DNA of 64,000 bases from Anaerolineae bacterium (GTDB lineage: Bacteria; Chloroflexota; Anaerolineae; B4-G1; SLSP01), in assembly GCA_016931185.1 (NCBI GenBank), contig JAFGFI010000111.1, forward strand, positions 26,652 to 90,651, in the 5' to 3' direction. Of this stretch, positions 1-8,529 are shown piece by piece. The notes under the pieces are model-generated. The model ran no database searches. It was not told where the DNA came from and worked only from the letters and a program-made list of their open reading frames with translations. The stretch's first letter is position 1. Each line of letters begins with the position of its first letter. A program made the position numbers and the translations under genes.

Positions 1-651
1 AACTAATCCCACGTTGCGATGCGGCGCGGTCTCATTACGATGCAGTGCATCTGCCAATGTAGCAGACTCGGCCTCGTTCATCGCATCAAAGGCACGGCGC
101 AAAAACCAAGTACGGTAGTCTTCCGGGTAAAACGACCAAGTTCCACCTAGAATAAGTAACTCCACCTTGTCTACAGGATGCCCGATATCTTCCAAGGCTG
201 TCATGCGCGCGTATGTTTGTGCGTAAGGATCATATTTGTTCTGAATCGCACGTAATACACCAGGCTCACCGTCCAGATAACTTTTAGGAGCCTCAGACTG
301 CTCAGGGCAAAAGATACATGTGCCTGGGCATGGATATGGTTCGGTCAAAATGGCAACAGGGGCAACCCCGGAGATTGTGCGCACGGGTCGCCCACGCAAT
401 CGTTGCTCCAATTGCACGTCCTTCGCCATTATTCCGGCTTGTACCAAATCACGGTACGCACCGAGAAGTTGCGACTTAGCATAGAAATCCCCATTGAGTC
501 GAGGATGCTGACGCAAAATCATTGTTAGATCTCGCGAGGTAAAAGTTGCTCCTGTCTCTGTTTCCTGGATGGCACGAAGCACTTGTACCAAAAGCGCGCG
601 TTCTTCTGGCTGTGTAATGTCAATTGTCTGTGGTACCCCACCCTTAACCAT
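1..651 (-). CDS. elp3: Elp3-like radical SAM tRNA-modification enzyme, N-terminal part (runs off the left edge)
   Basis: Reading the minus strand from an ATG at 651 gives an open frame to base 1 with no stop (217 residues). Residues 108-115 are C-P-G-T-C-I-F-C, the CX3CX2C cluster ligand motif of radical SAM enzymes, followed by P-E-Q. Around residues 124-180 are stretches typical of Elp3: S-Y-L-D-G-E-P, then Q-N-K-Y-D-P-Y, and G-G-T-W-S-F-Y-P. Elp3 uses a radical SAM domain plus a C-terminal acetyltransferase domain to modify U34 of certain tRNAs; the acetyltransferase half would lie outside the window. A perfect TATAAT lies only seven bases upstream of the ATG, so the message may be leaderless. 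It diverges from the methyltransferase at 824. Family assignment is firm; the exact bacterial subgroup is not. Confidence 0.88.
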   Translation of the reverse strand, partial: MVKGGVPQTIDITQPEERALLVQVLRAIQETETGATFTSRDLTMILRQHPRLNGDFYAKSQLLGAYRDLVQAGIMAKDVQLEQRLRGRPVRTISGVAPVAILTEPYPCPGTCIFCPEQSEAPKSYLDGEPGVLRAIQNKYDPYAQTYARMTALEDIGHPVDKVELLILGGTWSFYPEDYRTWFLRRAFDAMNEAESATLADALHRNETAPHRNVGLV

Positions 652-658
652 ACGAGAT

Positions 659-664
659 ATTATA
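659..664 (-). promoter_or_regulatory. -10 box of elp3, probable leaderless promoter
   Basis: On the minus strand the sequence reads TATAAT, then seven bases, then the ATG of the Elp3 frame at 651. No good -35 box is visible. Initiation 6-8 bases after the -10 box would start the transcript at or next to the start codon. Confidence 0.45.
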
Positions 665-744
665 CCACGCAGCAGGATAAGGGAAGGGGAAAAAACAAGA
701 ATCGAGAGTTAGTGAATCACTGTCGTACCCCATTAATTCTGCGA

Positions 745-795
745 CTTGCCGTTTTATGTTTCACATATCACGCATCGCGTTTCACATTTTTGTAT
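745..795. repeat. Degenerate 'TTTCAC/ACGTGAAAC' word repeat in the elp3-methyltransferase gap
   Basis: The gap between the two divergent genes (652-823) contains three near-copies of a TTTCACAT-like word within about 50 bases. The same word family recurs at 25082-25124, 30801-30866 and 43341-43443. The longer upstream reading of the methyltransferase frame runs through this repeat and is therefore not believed to be coded. Confidence 0.5.
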
Positions 796-811
796 TATCA
801 CGAATTTATTG

Positions 812-817
812 TATAAT
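812..817 (+). promoter_or_regulatory. -10 box of the methyltransferase gene, probable leaderless promoter
   Basis: A perfect TATAAT lies six bases upstream of the ATG at 824. This mirrors the spacing of the divergent elp3 gene. There is no Shine-Dalgarno sequence between the box and the ATG. The -35 region is poor. Confidence 0.5.
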
Positions 818-823
818 TTTGAT

Positions 824-1552
824 ATGCACAGAGAAGTTATTGCTACCCTAACCACAGTAAATCAAAAGTTCTACGATGCGTTTGCGCGTGCATTTGTGCG
901 TTCACGGGGACGTTCTGAGCCGGGACTGGAGCGGGTTATAGTCCAGGTCGAGCCTAAAGATCGTTTTCTAGACTTAGGCTGTGGACAAGGACGTGTCGCT
1001 ATATTGTTACCAACCACATGTACTTACGTGGGGATAGATTACTCCGAAGAAATGTTAGCACAAGCGCGCCAACTTGTAACCGCGACAACAGAACACGCAA
1101 ATGCAACATTCGTTATTGGTGATTTGCTTAACCCACAATGGCATACTAAGGCTGAATGGCATAAGGCTAAGTTTGACTGGATATTGTTGCGAGCAGTCTT
1201 ACATCATATTCCAGGGTGGGAAAATCGCCTGAGAATTTTAGAACAGGCTACCCAAATACTCGCACCAGGAGGCAGAATCGTGATGGCAAATTGGCAATTC
1301 CTTGAAATTGAGCGTTTGCGCCGTCGCTTGCTACCATGGAACACACTCTCCCTCACCGAAAAAGATGTAGAGCCAGGAGATTATCTATTAGATTGGCAAC
1401 GCGAAGGACAAGGGGTACGATATGTTCATCTGGTGGATGAATTCGAAACACTTGAATTGGCACAAGCCGCAAGGTTAGATCTCGAATCTCTATATCGTGC
1501 CGATGGACATCAAAACAATCTCACACTCTACGCGGTTCTATCAAAGTCTTAG
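824..1552 (+). CDS. Class I SAM-dependent methyltransferase
   Basis: This is a 242-residue protein with a class I (Rossmann) methyltransferase core. Motif I is F-L-D-L-G-C-G-Q-G-R (about residues 51-60), followed by Y-V-G-I-D-Y-S-E-E-M-L for the acidic ribose-binding strand. A later L-R-A-V-L-H-H-I and L-A-P-G-G-R-I correspond to motifs IV-VI. The best start is the ATG at 824: it directly follows a TATAAT, and the residues upstream of it in frame come from a repeat. The substrate cannot be told; small molecules, tRNA wobble carboxyl groups (Trm9-like) and ubiquinone-type quinones are all possible. Standing next to elp3, a Trm9-like tRNA methyltransferase acting on Elp3-made cm5U is attractive but is only an inference from position. 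Confidence 0.82.
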   Translation: MHREVIATLTTVNQKFYDAFARAFVRSRGRSEPGLERVIVQVEPKDRFLDLGCGQGRVAILLPTTCTYVGIDYSEEMLAQARQLVTATTEHANATFVIGDLLNPQWHTKAEWHKAKFDWILLRAVLHHIPGWENRLRILEQATQILAPGGRIVMANWQFLEIERLRRRLLPWNTLSLTEKDVEPGDYLLDWQREGQGVRYVHLVDEFETLELAQAARLDLESLYRADGHQNNLTLYAVLSKS

Positions 1553-1565
1553 TAAGTCTGACGGT

Positions 1566-4500
1566 TTACGCTGGCTGCACATGATAAATCGTCGTATACT
1601 CATCTTGATAAACAATTTCTAACCATCCTTTTTCAACCATCGTATCGAATTTGGGAACCCCTTCAGGAATGGTATAAGCACGCTCATAAGGGCCAAAAAT
1701 AATATATTCAATTTGGTATTTCTCCAATACTTGCCGCGCATGTTCCACATCAGGAGTAGCATAAAATCCACGTATTTCATATTGGCGTTGCTCAACCGTG
1801 TTGGCAGGCATTACCATTCGTTGTTGCACTTGATGCCAGCGCCAGGATGCGACCGCTGGCAATCCGGTGTAAATGCTAATGCGGTTGCCCCATAAGTATT
1901 CCCGTTCCGCCTGTCCTTCGATAATAGTGGGAGAACCGGTTACATTATCCTGTAACCAGCGGATAACTCGATAGTCAGCTTCCAGGGGAATGGTTCCCCC
2001 GTGTTCATATTGGGTGGCATAGGGCATATAGGCCATTCCATCCAGTGAGTGTGGCGCGTTAGAAATCCAACGATCTCGTACTCTAGCAGGAATTGCTAAT
2101 GCAGGATAAAGAGCCGTCCCAAAGAACAACAAAAGGAAGAGTCCCAAGATAATATCACCTGTAGTCCCTTTTAGATTAGGATATGTGTTGTCTGAGTTGG
2201 GAATAGGATGTACTTGGTGAAATATCCACATTAAAATTCTTTCCACAGCCACAGCCGTCGCTAAGGCTAATAGCATCCATACCTGGAGGTAAAATTTGAA
2301 CACCGTATTCATACGGCCAATATCACCTTCCAGAACGATAATTTCTACCATTAAGCTCAATATTAGAGCGGTTCCTACCCAAAACCAAAGCAATCGCATG
2401 CGCGAGGAACTTTCTGTGTCTAACACAAATAGCATCGCCAGCGCGCCCAATGGGACAACAATCCAGACTACAGGAATGTCTAGAAACACTAACACACCCA
2501 ACAGCAATATCAATCCTGAGCCGGCAGTTCCTAATCCTAGTAATACACCTATATCATGTTGTTTCCACAAACGCCGGAGCACACGATACCCTTGTAAGCT
2601 GGCCATCACGGTCAATGGGAAAAGAAAATGCCCATGCATAATAAAAAAGATACCCAGTGGAGTGCGAGATCCTGACCACATCTGGAACGAGTTATAGACT
2701 GTTACATTGTGGCGCGTGTATGGCAAAAACAAGATTTCAGCTAGAACTACCATCAAGACAGGGACAAGCAAACGCAGCATAGAAAAGAGAGAGGATGGAT
2801 AGGAAAGCAAAGGAGCAGTGTGTGAGGCATTATCCCCTAGTTGAGTTTCATTCTCAGAAAAAGAACTGGGTGTTGGGGTATTAGAGAATACAGCATCCTC
2901 AGATGTTTCCTCAGATGTTGTTGTATTTTCTTTAATTGATGGAGTATTCTTGAATAGAGATAACACAACACTAAAGACGATCAAGCCTATATACGTAGGA
3001 TAATCCCATGTGTTTGTAGAACGTAACGCTCCCACCGTCAGCGCACCGATAAAGAATGTTTCAATGGGTTGAGGAAACCAAGAAGAAAACAAAGGAGCGA
3101 GAAACCGAAGAAAAACAGAGATGAGTTTGGAGCCTGAAGAGCTGAGCCGCTGGAACACTAAACTTCTAAATGGCCTTTTCACAAACGTCAAACCCAATCC
3201 CCATTGCAACGCGACTGCCAACGCGAGTTGAGTAAAAGGAAAAGCCAACATGTGTGCGTGTAGATCAGCGTAGAGGAAAGTAAACAATGGAAATTCATTA
3301 ATAGTACCAGCTTCACCAGGATTGTAGGGGATCACACGTGTGGCATCCCAATACCACCATTCGGGACGAAAAAGCAGGGATTCTCCCTTAACCACCACTT
3401 TCCAAAAACCTCTCAATGCAGATATCAAAGCTGGATAACCTGGGATGAAACTATCAAATTCAATTTTGCCGATAGTTTCAAATCCTTTAAAGAGTAACCG
3501 GACCTCTCCCAGATTTCCTAACAGCAGTACTAGAGCAAGTCCCAACATACCAGCTCTTCGCCGCTGCCGGTGTTCATTTTCATTCACCAAATTGGCAGCG
3601 AGGGTATAGGCCCCCACCCCGGTCATCGCAAAAACAGCAGGTACAGCTAGATTGTATGCAATGCTAGGAATGATACCTAATGCCTTAATCAATGAGGCAA
3701 TCATCACAAAGCCAAAATAATAGTAATTCATAATCCCGCCTGCGAACCAGGGATCGTAAGGTGGAAACCAGGTGGATTTAATAACAGCATTCAGATACGC
3801 AAAATCCATCGGCTTTTCCCCCCCCACAACTGGATGCCACAGATCAGGATTCAAATAACGCACGTATACCCAGGTCAAATACAATACAAGATAAAGGCCT
3901 TCACTCCACAACAGAGCCTTCCAATTATCGATAACAAACGCGCGCATTTCATCCCATCGCGCGCGTACTGCAAAAAAGGAAACAACAGCGAACAAAAGCC
4001 ACATGCACCATAACGATAACCGGGTATAAGGTACAAGATGTAGAGAAGCTAATAACCATGTTGGATAAACCCAAATGAGTAAACCAGCAGCCTTAGCTAA
4101 CGCATACCCGCGATATTCTAAAGCCGGGAACGCGCGGTATAACCAGGGGAAGGCTAACCAACCTAATACTATTAACATTAACCACCAGATAAATACTGCG
4201 ACAATGGGTGCCCGGTTTTGCAATGCATTACGATTGAATAGCTCCGACCAAGTTCCACCGGCTTCTTGTACCGTGCGCATCTCTGATGACATCAATAGGC
4301 TTTTTGTATTTTGGTTATCCACAGATGAAAAACTTTCAGAACTTTTTATTCCTTTAGTTGCTTGTAACGGTGTCATCCACTGTACGTTCTCTACCAATGA
4401 AGGTGGTAAGAGTGCCAGCGCTTTTTCATGAGAATACGCAGATGTTTTTGCGAAAATCAGCACCTGGGGATGATCATAAACACTGTATGCTTCTTCTGCC

Positions 4501-6737
4501 GGGGGATAGAGGATTGAGCAAGGCCGCGCATTGGTATAGCGTGCCTCCGGTACACCAAAAGGAGAGTCTTGATCAGGAAACTGACAGGTACCTAGCGCCG
4601 GGAATGAAACAAACTCTGCAAGTAACTCAAAACCCAAGCTGCCGTTAAACATCGCTTCATAATAAGCCGTAGCAAGTGGATAACGCAGTGGTAACCGTGG
4701 AATAGACCCGTATAACCGGTTACTGGACATCACAATATAGTCCGCTTCATCTAACCAATCCAATAACTGCTGACGTTTTTCCAATGTGTCGTTGTCGTAA
4801 AGGTTCATCAGCGTGTTAGAACTTGAAGTGAGTCCTTGATACCAATTTCCGAATGGGTCCTTACCTTCTATGCGTAATGGTAATGGATCATCCCAATGCT
4901 CATTAGCAACCACAGAGGTTTTTAAAATGACTTCTGATCCTTCAAGTAAATCCACAAACAGATAGAGAGTTTTATCAACTTCAAGTTGCGTAGAAGGCAA
5001 CAAAATGGTCACAGCCACAGTGTCAGATTGTGGAATATCCGCTGTTGTTGTCGCCTCCGCCAATATTGAGGTCCCGGCTGGATCTGACGTTAACCGCACA
5101 CGTATAGTGCGCACACCAACTGCACTAAGCCCCTGTACCTTGTTAAGGACAACAGCATTAAGCGTACCATTAACTTCTGGTACAAAGGGGGCACCTATTT
5201 GCCGCACGTCTTTACTGAGGATGGTATCAGGCTTAACAGGGAGTTGAATATTAACACCTTCTACTGTTTTTACAGTAGCAGCGGTAGGTATATTGCGAAA
5301 CATCCATTGAGAGGCTTCTATGCGTGTTACCGGACGTACATAAATCTGTAAGAAAGCAGTAGCCCATAGAATAGTGCCGACAAGTACCAATGCGGGCATC
5401 GCATATGAGAAAGGGCTGACATATCGCTGCCAGGAGACAGAAGGATATGTTATTGCTGCAGAATGACGCGTTCTTGCCCATTCAAAACCACGAATCAGCA
5501 ACCACGCTGCAAATAACGCAAACACGGGATACACCGGTAGCAAATAACGCATGGACTTGACCCATTGAATACCCTGGTAGAGAAAGAAAAATGTCCCCCA
5601 CCCCCAGGGTATGAGATGCCGCCAACGTGATTTAAAAACAGTTCGCCAACTTATAAATAACCAACCCAACCAAGCTGTTATTCCTAAAGGTAATCCCATC
5701 CCCCAAAAAACCATATTTAACCACGGGAAAATAATGGGGGTTCTCTCCGTCCATTGATGACCATAGGGGGCATCACGTTTACCGCTGGCAAGCTCTAGCG
5801 AGCCACGCATCGTCTCCATCCACTGAGGATTGATGTGAACCCCAAAGAAACCAGGGCCAGTAAATGCATAAGGTTGTGCAACGCGAAAAGTGATTGCGGC
5901 TAAAATACCAGAGATTATGACAGCTATCACACGTGGAACGGAAAGGGCAAAATCAAAAGAAGCATCGTCTTCATCTGTTATTTGCCGAGTTAGAATACTG
6001 CCTAATGCAACAATACCTGCGACAGGCCAGACACTGATCTTAGATGCTACAGCCAGACCAGTTGTGATCCCGGCTATTGTTAAGGCCCAGGGATGTTCTC
6101 GCATCACTGCATAGGCGACTAAGTATAATGTCCACATTACGAAGACTGTAGCAAAACTATCCACGACGAAAAAGTGAGCGTGCTGGATCGGTAAGACGGC
6201 AAAGGCGTAGAGAGCGCCGGCCAACAAAGCTATGCGCTGGTTGTACAGCAACCGAGCCATTAGAACCAATCCCAGCAGGGATAATAAATCTGCTAGAGTA
6301 GATAGGTACCGGCCTACTAAGTGGATACCTCCGTAACCTACATAGGTACCGGCCCAACATGGTTGATCACTGGTAAATAGAACCATTCGTATGAATTGAG
6401 GCAGTCCTGCAGGCATTTCGCCACAAGCTCTATCTAACCATTCCCCGACGAATCGTGTGATAAATAAGGGCAAAGTGCCATATACGTATCCTGGTTGGTT
6501 TTGATTGGCAGGATTAAGAGGTGAAGTTGCTGTATCCCAATACTCAGTTAGAGATTCCGGGAAGCGCAACCCATTAGCCACCATTGTCAAATAGCGTTCG
6601 TCAGGGTGTAAATGTGTGCCTTCATCCCAATCTAGATTATAAAGGCGTACCCATCCTGCGATGCAGAGAATGGATAGCAAGATTAAAACAAAGCTCCAAC
6701 GCGAAGAGATTTTTGAGTTCTGTATTTGTATAGTCAT
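1566..6737 (-). CDS. Giant multispanning membrane protein: GT39-like N-terminal half plus DUF2298 (Chlor_Arch_YYY) C-terminal half
   Basis: The protein has 1723 residues and is strongly hydrophobic with well over 20 predicted membrane spans. The N-terminal half looks like a GT-C (PMT/ArnT-like) glycosyltransferase: a first span at about 14-32 is followed by a loop with D-W-D-E (36-39) and H-P-D-E (44-47), where such enzymes keep their catalytic acids. A soluble beta-rich section lies at about 450-800. The C-terminal half carries N-Y-Y-Y-F-G at 1004-1009, the tri-tyrosine signature that names the Chlor_Arch_YYY/DUF2298 family of Chloroflexota and archaea. A hydrophilic Ser/Thr/Glu-rich insert sits at roughly 1265-1315 between spans. 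Presumably it transfers sugars from a polyprenyl carrier on the outer face of the membrane; donor and acceptor are unknown. It is followed by nothing co-directional before the methyltransferase, with which it converges (13-bp gap). Confidence 0.85.
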   Translation of the reverse strand: MTIQIQNSKISSRWSFVLILLSILCIAGWVRLYNLDWDEGTHLHPDERYLTMVANGLRFPESLTEYWDTATSPLNPANQNQPGYVYGTLPLFITRFVGEWLDRACGEMPAGLPQFIRMVLFTSDQPCWAGTYVGYGGIHLVGRYLSTLADLLSLLGLVLMARLLYNQRIALLAGALYAFAVLPIQHAHFFVVDSFATVFVMWTLYLVAYAVMREHPWALTIAGITTGLAVASKISVWPVAGIVALGSILTRQITDEDDASFDFALSVPRVIAVIISGILAAITFRVAQPYAFTGPGFFGVHINPQWMETMRGSLELASGKRDAPYGHQWTERTPIIFPWLNMVFWGMGLPLGITAWLGWLFISWRTVFKSRWRHLIPWGWGTFFFLYQGIQWVKSMRYLLPVYPVFALFAAWLLIRGFEWARTRHSAAITYPSVSWQRYVSPFSYAMPALVLVGTILWATAFLQIYVRPVTRIEASQWMFRNIPTAATVKTVEGVNIQLPVKPDTILSKDVRQIGAPFVPEVNGTLNAVVLNKVQGLSAVGVRTIRVRLTSDPAGTSILAEATTTADIPQSDTVAVTILLPSTQLEVDKTLYLFVDLLEGSEVILKTSVVANEHWDDPLPLRIEGKDPFGNWYQGLTSSSNTLMNLYDNDTLEKRQQLLDWLDEADYIVMSSNRLYGSIPRLPLRYPLATAYYEAMFNGSLGFELLAEFVSFPALGTCQFPDQDSPFGVPEARYTNARPCSILYPPAEEAYSVYDHPQVLIFAKTSAYSHEKALALLPPSLVENVQWMTPLQATKGIKSSESFSSVDNQNTKSLLMSSEMRTVQEAGGTWSELFNRNALQNRAPIVAVFIWWLMLIVLGWLAFPWLYRAFPALEYRGYALAKAAGLLIWVYPTWLLASLHLVPYTRLSLWCMWLLFAVVSFFAVRARWDEMRAFVIDNWKALLWSEGLYLVLYLTWVYVRYLNPDLWHPVVGGEKPMDFAYLNAVIKSTWFPPYDPWFAGGIMNYYYFGFVMIASLIKALGIIPSIAYNLAVPAVFAMTGVGAYTLAANLVNENEHRQRRRAGMLGLALVLLLGNLGEVRLLFKGFETIGKIEFDSFIPGYPALISALRGFWKVVVKGESLLFRPEWWYWDATRVIPYNPGEAGTINEFPLFTFLYADLHAHMLAFPFTQLALAVALQWGLGLTFVKRPFRSLVFQRLSSSGSKLISVFLRFLAPLFSSWFPQPIETFFIGALTVGALRSTNTWDYPTYIGLIVFSVVLSLFKNTPSIKENTTTSEETSEDAVFSNTPTPSSFSENETQLGDNASHTAPLLSYPSSLFSMLRLLVPVLMVVLAEILFLPYTRHNVTVYNSFQMWSGSRTPLGIFFIMHGHFLFPLTVMASLQGYRVLRRLWKQHDIGVLLGLGTAGSGLILLLGVLVFLDIPVVWIVVPLGALAMLFVLDTESSSRMRLLWFWVGTALILSLMVEIIVLEGDIGRMNTVFKFYLQVWMLLALATAVAVERILMWIFHQVHPIPNSDNTYPNLKGTTGDIILGLFLLLFFGTALYPALAIPARVRDRWISNAPHSLDGMAYMPYATQYEHGGTIPLEADYRVIRWLQDNVTGSPTIIEGQAEREYLWGNRISIYTGLPAVASWRWHQVQQRMVMPANTVEQRQYEIRGFYATPDVEHARQVLEKYQIEYIIFGPYERAYTIPEGVPKFDTMVEKGWLEIVYQDEYTTIYHVQPA

Positions 6738-6789
6738 TTGGTGATTTTAACGTAAAGCAAAAGAAATTCAAATAAAGTCAAGTAACCGT

Positions 6790-6873
6790 TTTATTTCGCG
6801 TAGTCATTTTTTCTTCAAAGTAAACCACACTAAACTAAATCCAAAACCGTGTTTTATGACTACGCGAAATAAA
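6790..6873. repeat. Perfect 18-bp inverted repeat with 48-bp spacer
   Basis: TTTATTTCGCGTAGTCAT at 6790-6807 is exactly the reverse complement of 6856-6873. The spacer is AT-rich and non-coding. The element fills most of the 6738-6915 gap upstream of the YYY gene and downstream of the GH57 gene. It could be a hairpin in the YYY leader, a paired regulator site, or the ends of a tiny non-autonomous element; no target duplication is evident. Confidence 0.75.
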
Positions 6874-6915
6874 TACTACAACTACAAACATATAAACCAA
6901 AAACATTAATCTAAA

Positions 6916-8457
6916 TTAATTACCACCGTTTGAGATAAGCACTGCTTCCCCTTCATTTATCTCCTCAATAAAAGGTAACTGACAACTCTCATTTTCTTCA
7001 ACAATTCCGTCTTCAACACGCCGCTCCTCAACCGTAGAATATGAAGAACGCATCGTATCTCCTAAAGGACTAATACCAAAGGCTGCAAACGCAAGAATTT
7101 CATCAAGAATCTGCGCTCCTGTACGTCCCGTCATAGAACTCACCGCGATACTCAAATCACGACGGAAAGCCCCGGTTAAATCGTCCCCCGTCGCATACAT
7201 GACTAACGCGATCGCCTTCACAGCATTTGCAATAGCATAACGGGATTCAATCCGTTCCAAATCCTCAAAAAAGAAAGTACAACTTACAAACATCCGCTGC
7301 CGGTAAACCTGCGCTTCCAGCAAATGCAAAATACGTTGTTGTGCAATGGACGAAAGATGTCCTAAGTGATGTTCAGCAAGAAAAGTAAAATTATCTACCC
7401 CTAATAACACGGCAATATAATCATCACGCAATGACCATGGCGCTAAATCGCGACGGCGTACGACTTCTGCGTAAATCTCATCAATCGCACGTGCAAGATT
7501 ATCTAGTGCACGACGCAATGCACCCTTCCAATAACTTTCCCCTGGGGTACAAGCACAACCGGTCGCCCAACGTCCTAAATGATGCATACAACTCCAGGCT
7601 GTATTCTCGATAACCTCAATCTCCACTACCGGAGTAGATTGGCGCAGATAGCGTCCCAGACTGGTCACTTCATAGGTATCCCAAAAAGCCGGTGTGGTCA
7701 ATGCATGTAAAACTTCCACGCCCTGTTGATGATGATGTCCAAACGTTTCCCCGTCTGTAGCAATTAATGTCAATTGACCTGGCCGCCGGCTATGCATAAC
7801 ATCACTCATCCAGGCCCGTACATGCTCTGGAGCAGGCATATTAAAGGATAGATAATTAGAAAGGCCGCTATCGCGCACAAAAATGGTAATAAAACGATCC
7901 TTAGCTAGTCGTACTTTATAAGGGCCAGCGCCCTGAGAAAGATCTCCCTGTACCTGTTCATCAGATAGAATTACAAACCACAAACCAGATTCTGCTACAG
8001 CCGCCAGAGTTTCATAATCCACCGCCATTTCAGGCAACCAAATCCCATCAGGGCGGATACCAAACCGATGACGGTAGCTGGCAATTCCCCACCGCAGTTG
8101 ACAACGTTTATCCCGTCCACGCGCTAATGGAAGGATAGTATGATGTACAGCCTGCGCAACTCCATTTCCCACATTGTAAAGCCGCTGCTGTTTGCGTACG
8201 GCATCGACAATTTGTGTATAAGTATCATGGGCCTGACAATCCATCCATCGCGCTAACGTGCCCCCTATATTAAAACTGATACGCTCAAAATTTCCGACAT
8301 GTGCATTAGGTTCATAACACTCCGCTGTAACACGTGCATTCCAATTAGGATAAGGATCTGCTGTAGGCTCAATACGATATACACCTGTAAAAGGGTCTTC
8401 ACGTGGCGGCTGATAGAAATGTCCATGCACACATAATAACGGTTTATCCGGTCTCAT
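6916..8457 (-). CDS. Glycoside hydrolase family 57 alpha-glucan-active enzyme
   Basis: The protein has 513 residues. Near the N terminus H-G-H-F-Y-Q-P-P (11-18) is GH57 conserved region 1, N-F-E-R follows as region 2, W-L-P-E with Glu143 fits region 3 (nucleophile) and T-D-G-E with Asp235 followed by F-G-H-H-H fits region 4 (acid/base). GH57 enzymes include amylases, 4-alpha-glucanotransferases and branching enzymes; which of these this is cannot be decided from the motifs. The start is taken at the ATG at 8457 because a G-rich Shine-Dalgarno (GGGGGTG) ends seven bases before it; a TTG at 8472 lacks one. It sits downstream of glgA in the same direction, separated by a strong terminator, supporting a role in glycogen or maltodextrin metabolism. 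Confidence 0.85.
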   Translation of the reverse strand: MRPDKPLLCVHGHFYQPPREDPFTGVYRIEPTADPYPNWNARVTAECYEPNAHVGNFERISFNIGGTLARWMDCQAHDTYTQIVDAVRKQQRLYNVGNGVAQAVHHTILPLARGRDKRCQLRWGIASYRHRFGIRPDGIWLPEMAVDYETLAAVAESGLWFVILSDEQVQGDLSQGAGPYKVRLAKDRFITIFVRDSGLSNYLSFNMPAPEHVRAWMSDVMHSRRPGQLTLIATDGETFGHHHQQGVEVLHALTTPAFWDTYEVTSLGRYLRQSTPVVEIEVIENTAWSCMHHLGRWATGCACTPGESYWKGALRRALDNLARAIDEIYAEVVRRRDLAPWSLRDDYIAVLLGVDNFTFLAEHHLGHLSSIAQQRILHLLEAQVYRQRMFVSCTFFFEDLERIESRYAIANAVKAIALVMYATGDDLTGAFRRDLSIAVSSMTGRTGAQILDEILAFAAFGISPLGDTMRSSYSTVEERRVEDGIVEENESCQLPFIEEINEGEAVLISNGGN

Positions 8458-8477
8458 TAATAACACCCCCAAACTTT

Positions 8478-8506
8478 AAAAAAGCGCAGCCAAATATTGG
8501 CTGCGC
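8478..8506 (-). terminator. Rho-independent terminator of glgA
   Basis: A perfect 10-bp stem (GCGCAGCCAA with its complement, 8484-8493 and 8497-8506) has a 3-base loop. On the minus strand it is followed directly by six T (8483-8478). It lies 24 bases after the glgA stop. Confidence 0.92.
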
Positions 8507-8529
8507 CAGCAATTTTACAATCGCATAAT

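Noticed and set aside
746..823. Longer N terminus for the methyltransferase, starting at 746
   Set aside because: The extra 26 residues are encoded by a degenerate repeat and a -10 box, and show no methyltransferase features.
6790..6873. Insertion sequence ends
   Set aside because: The arms are perfect, but the 48-base core cannot encode a transposase and I see no target-site duplication.
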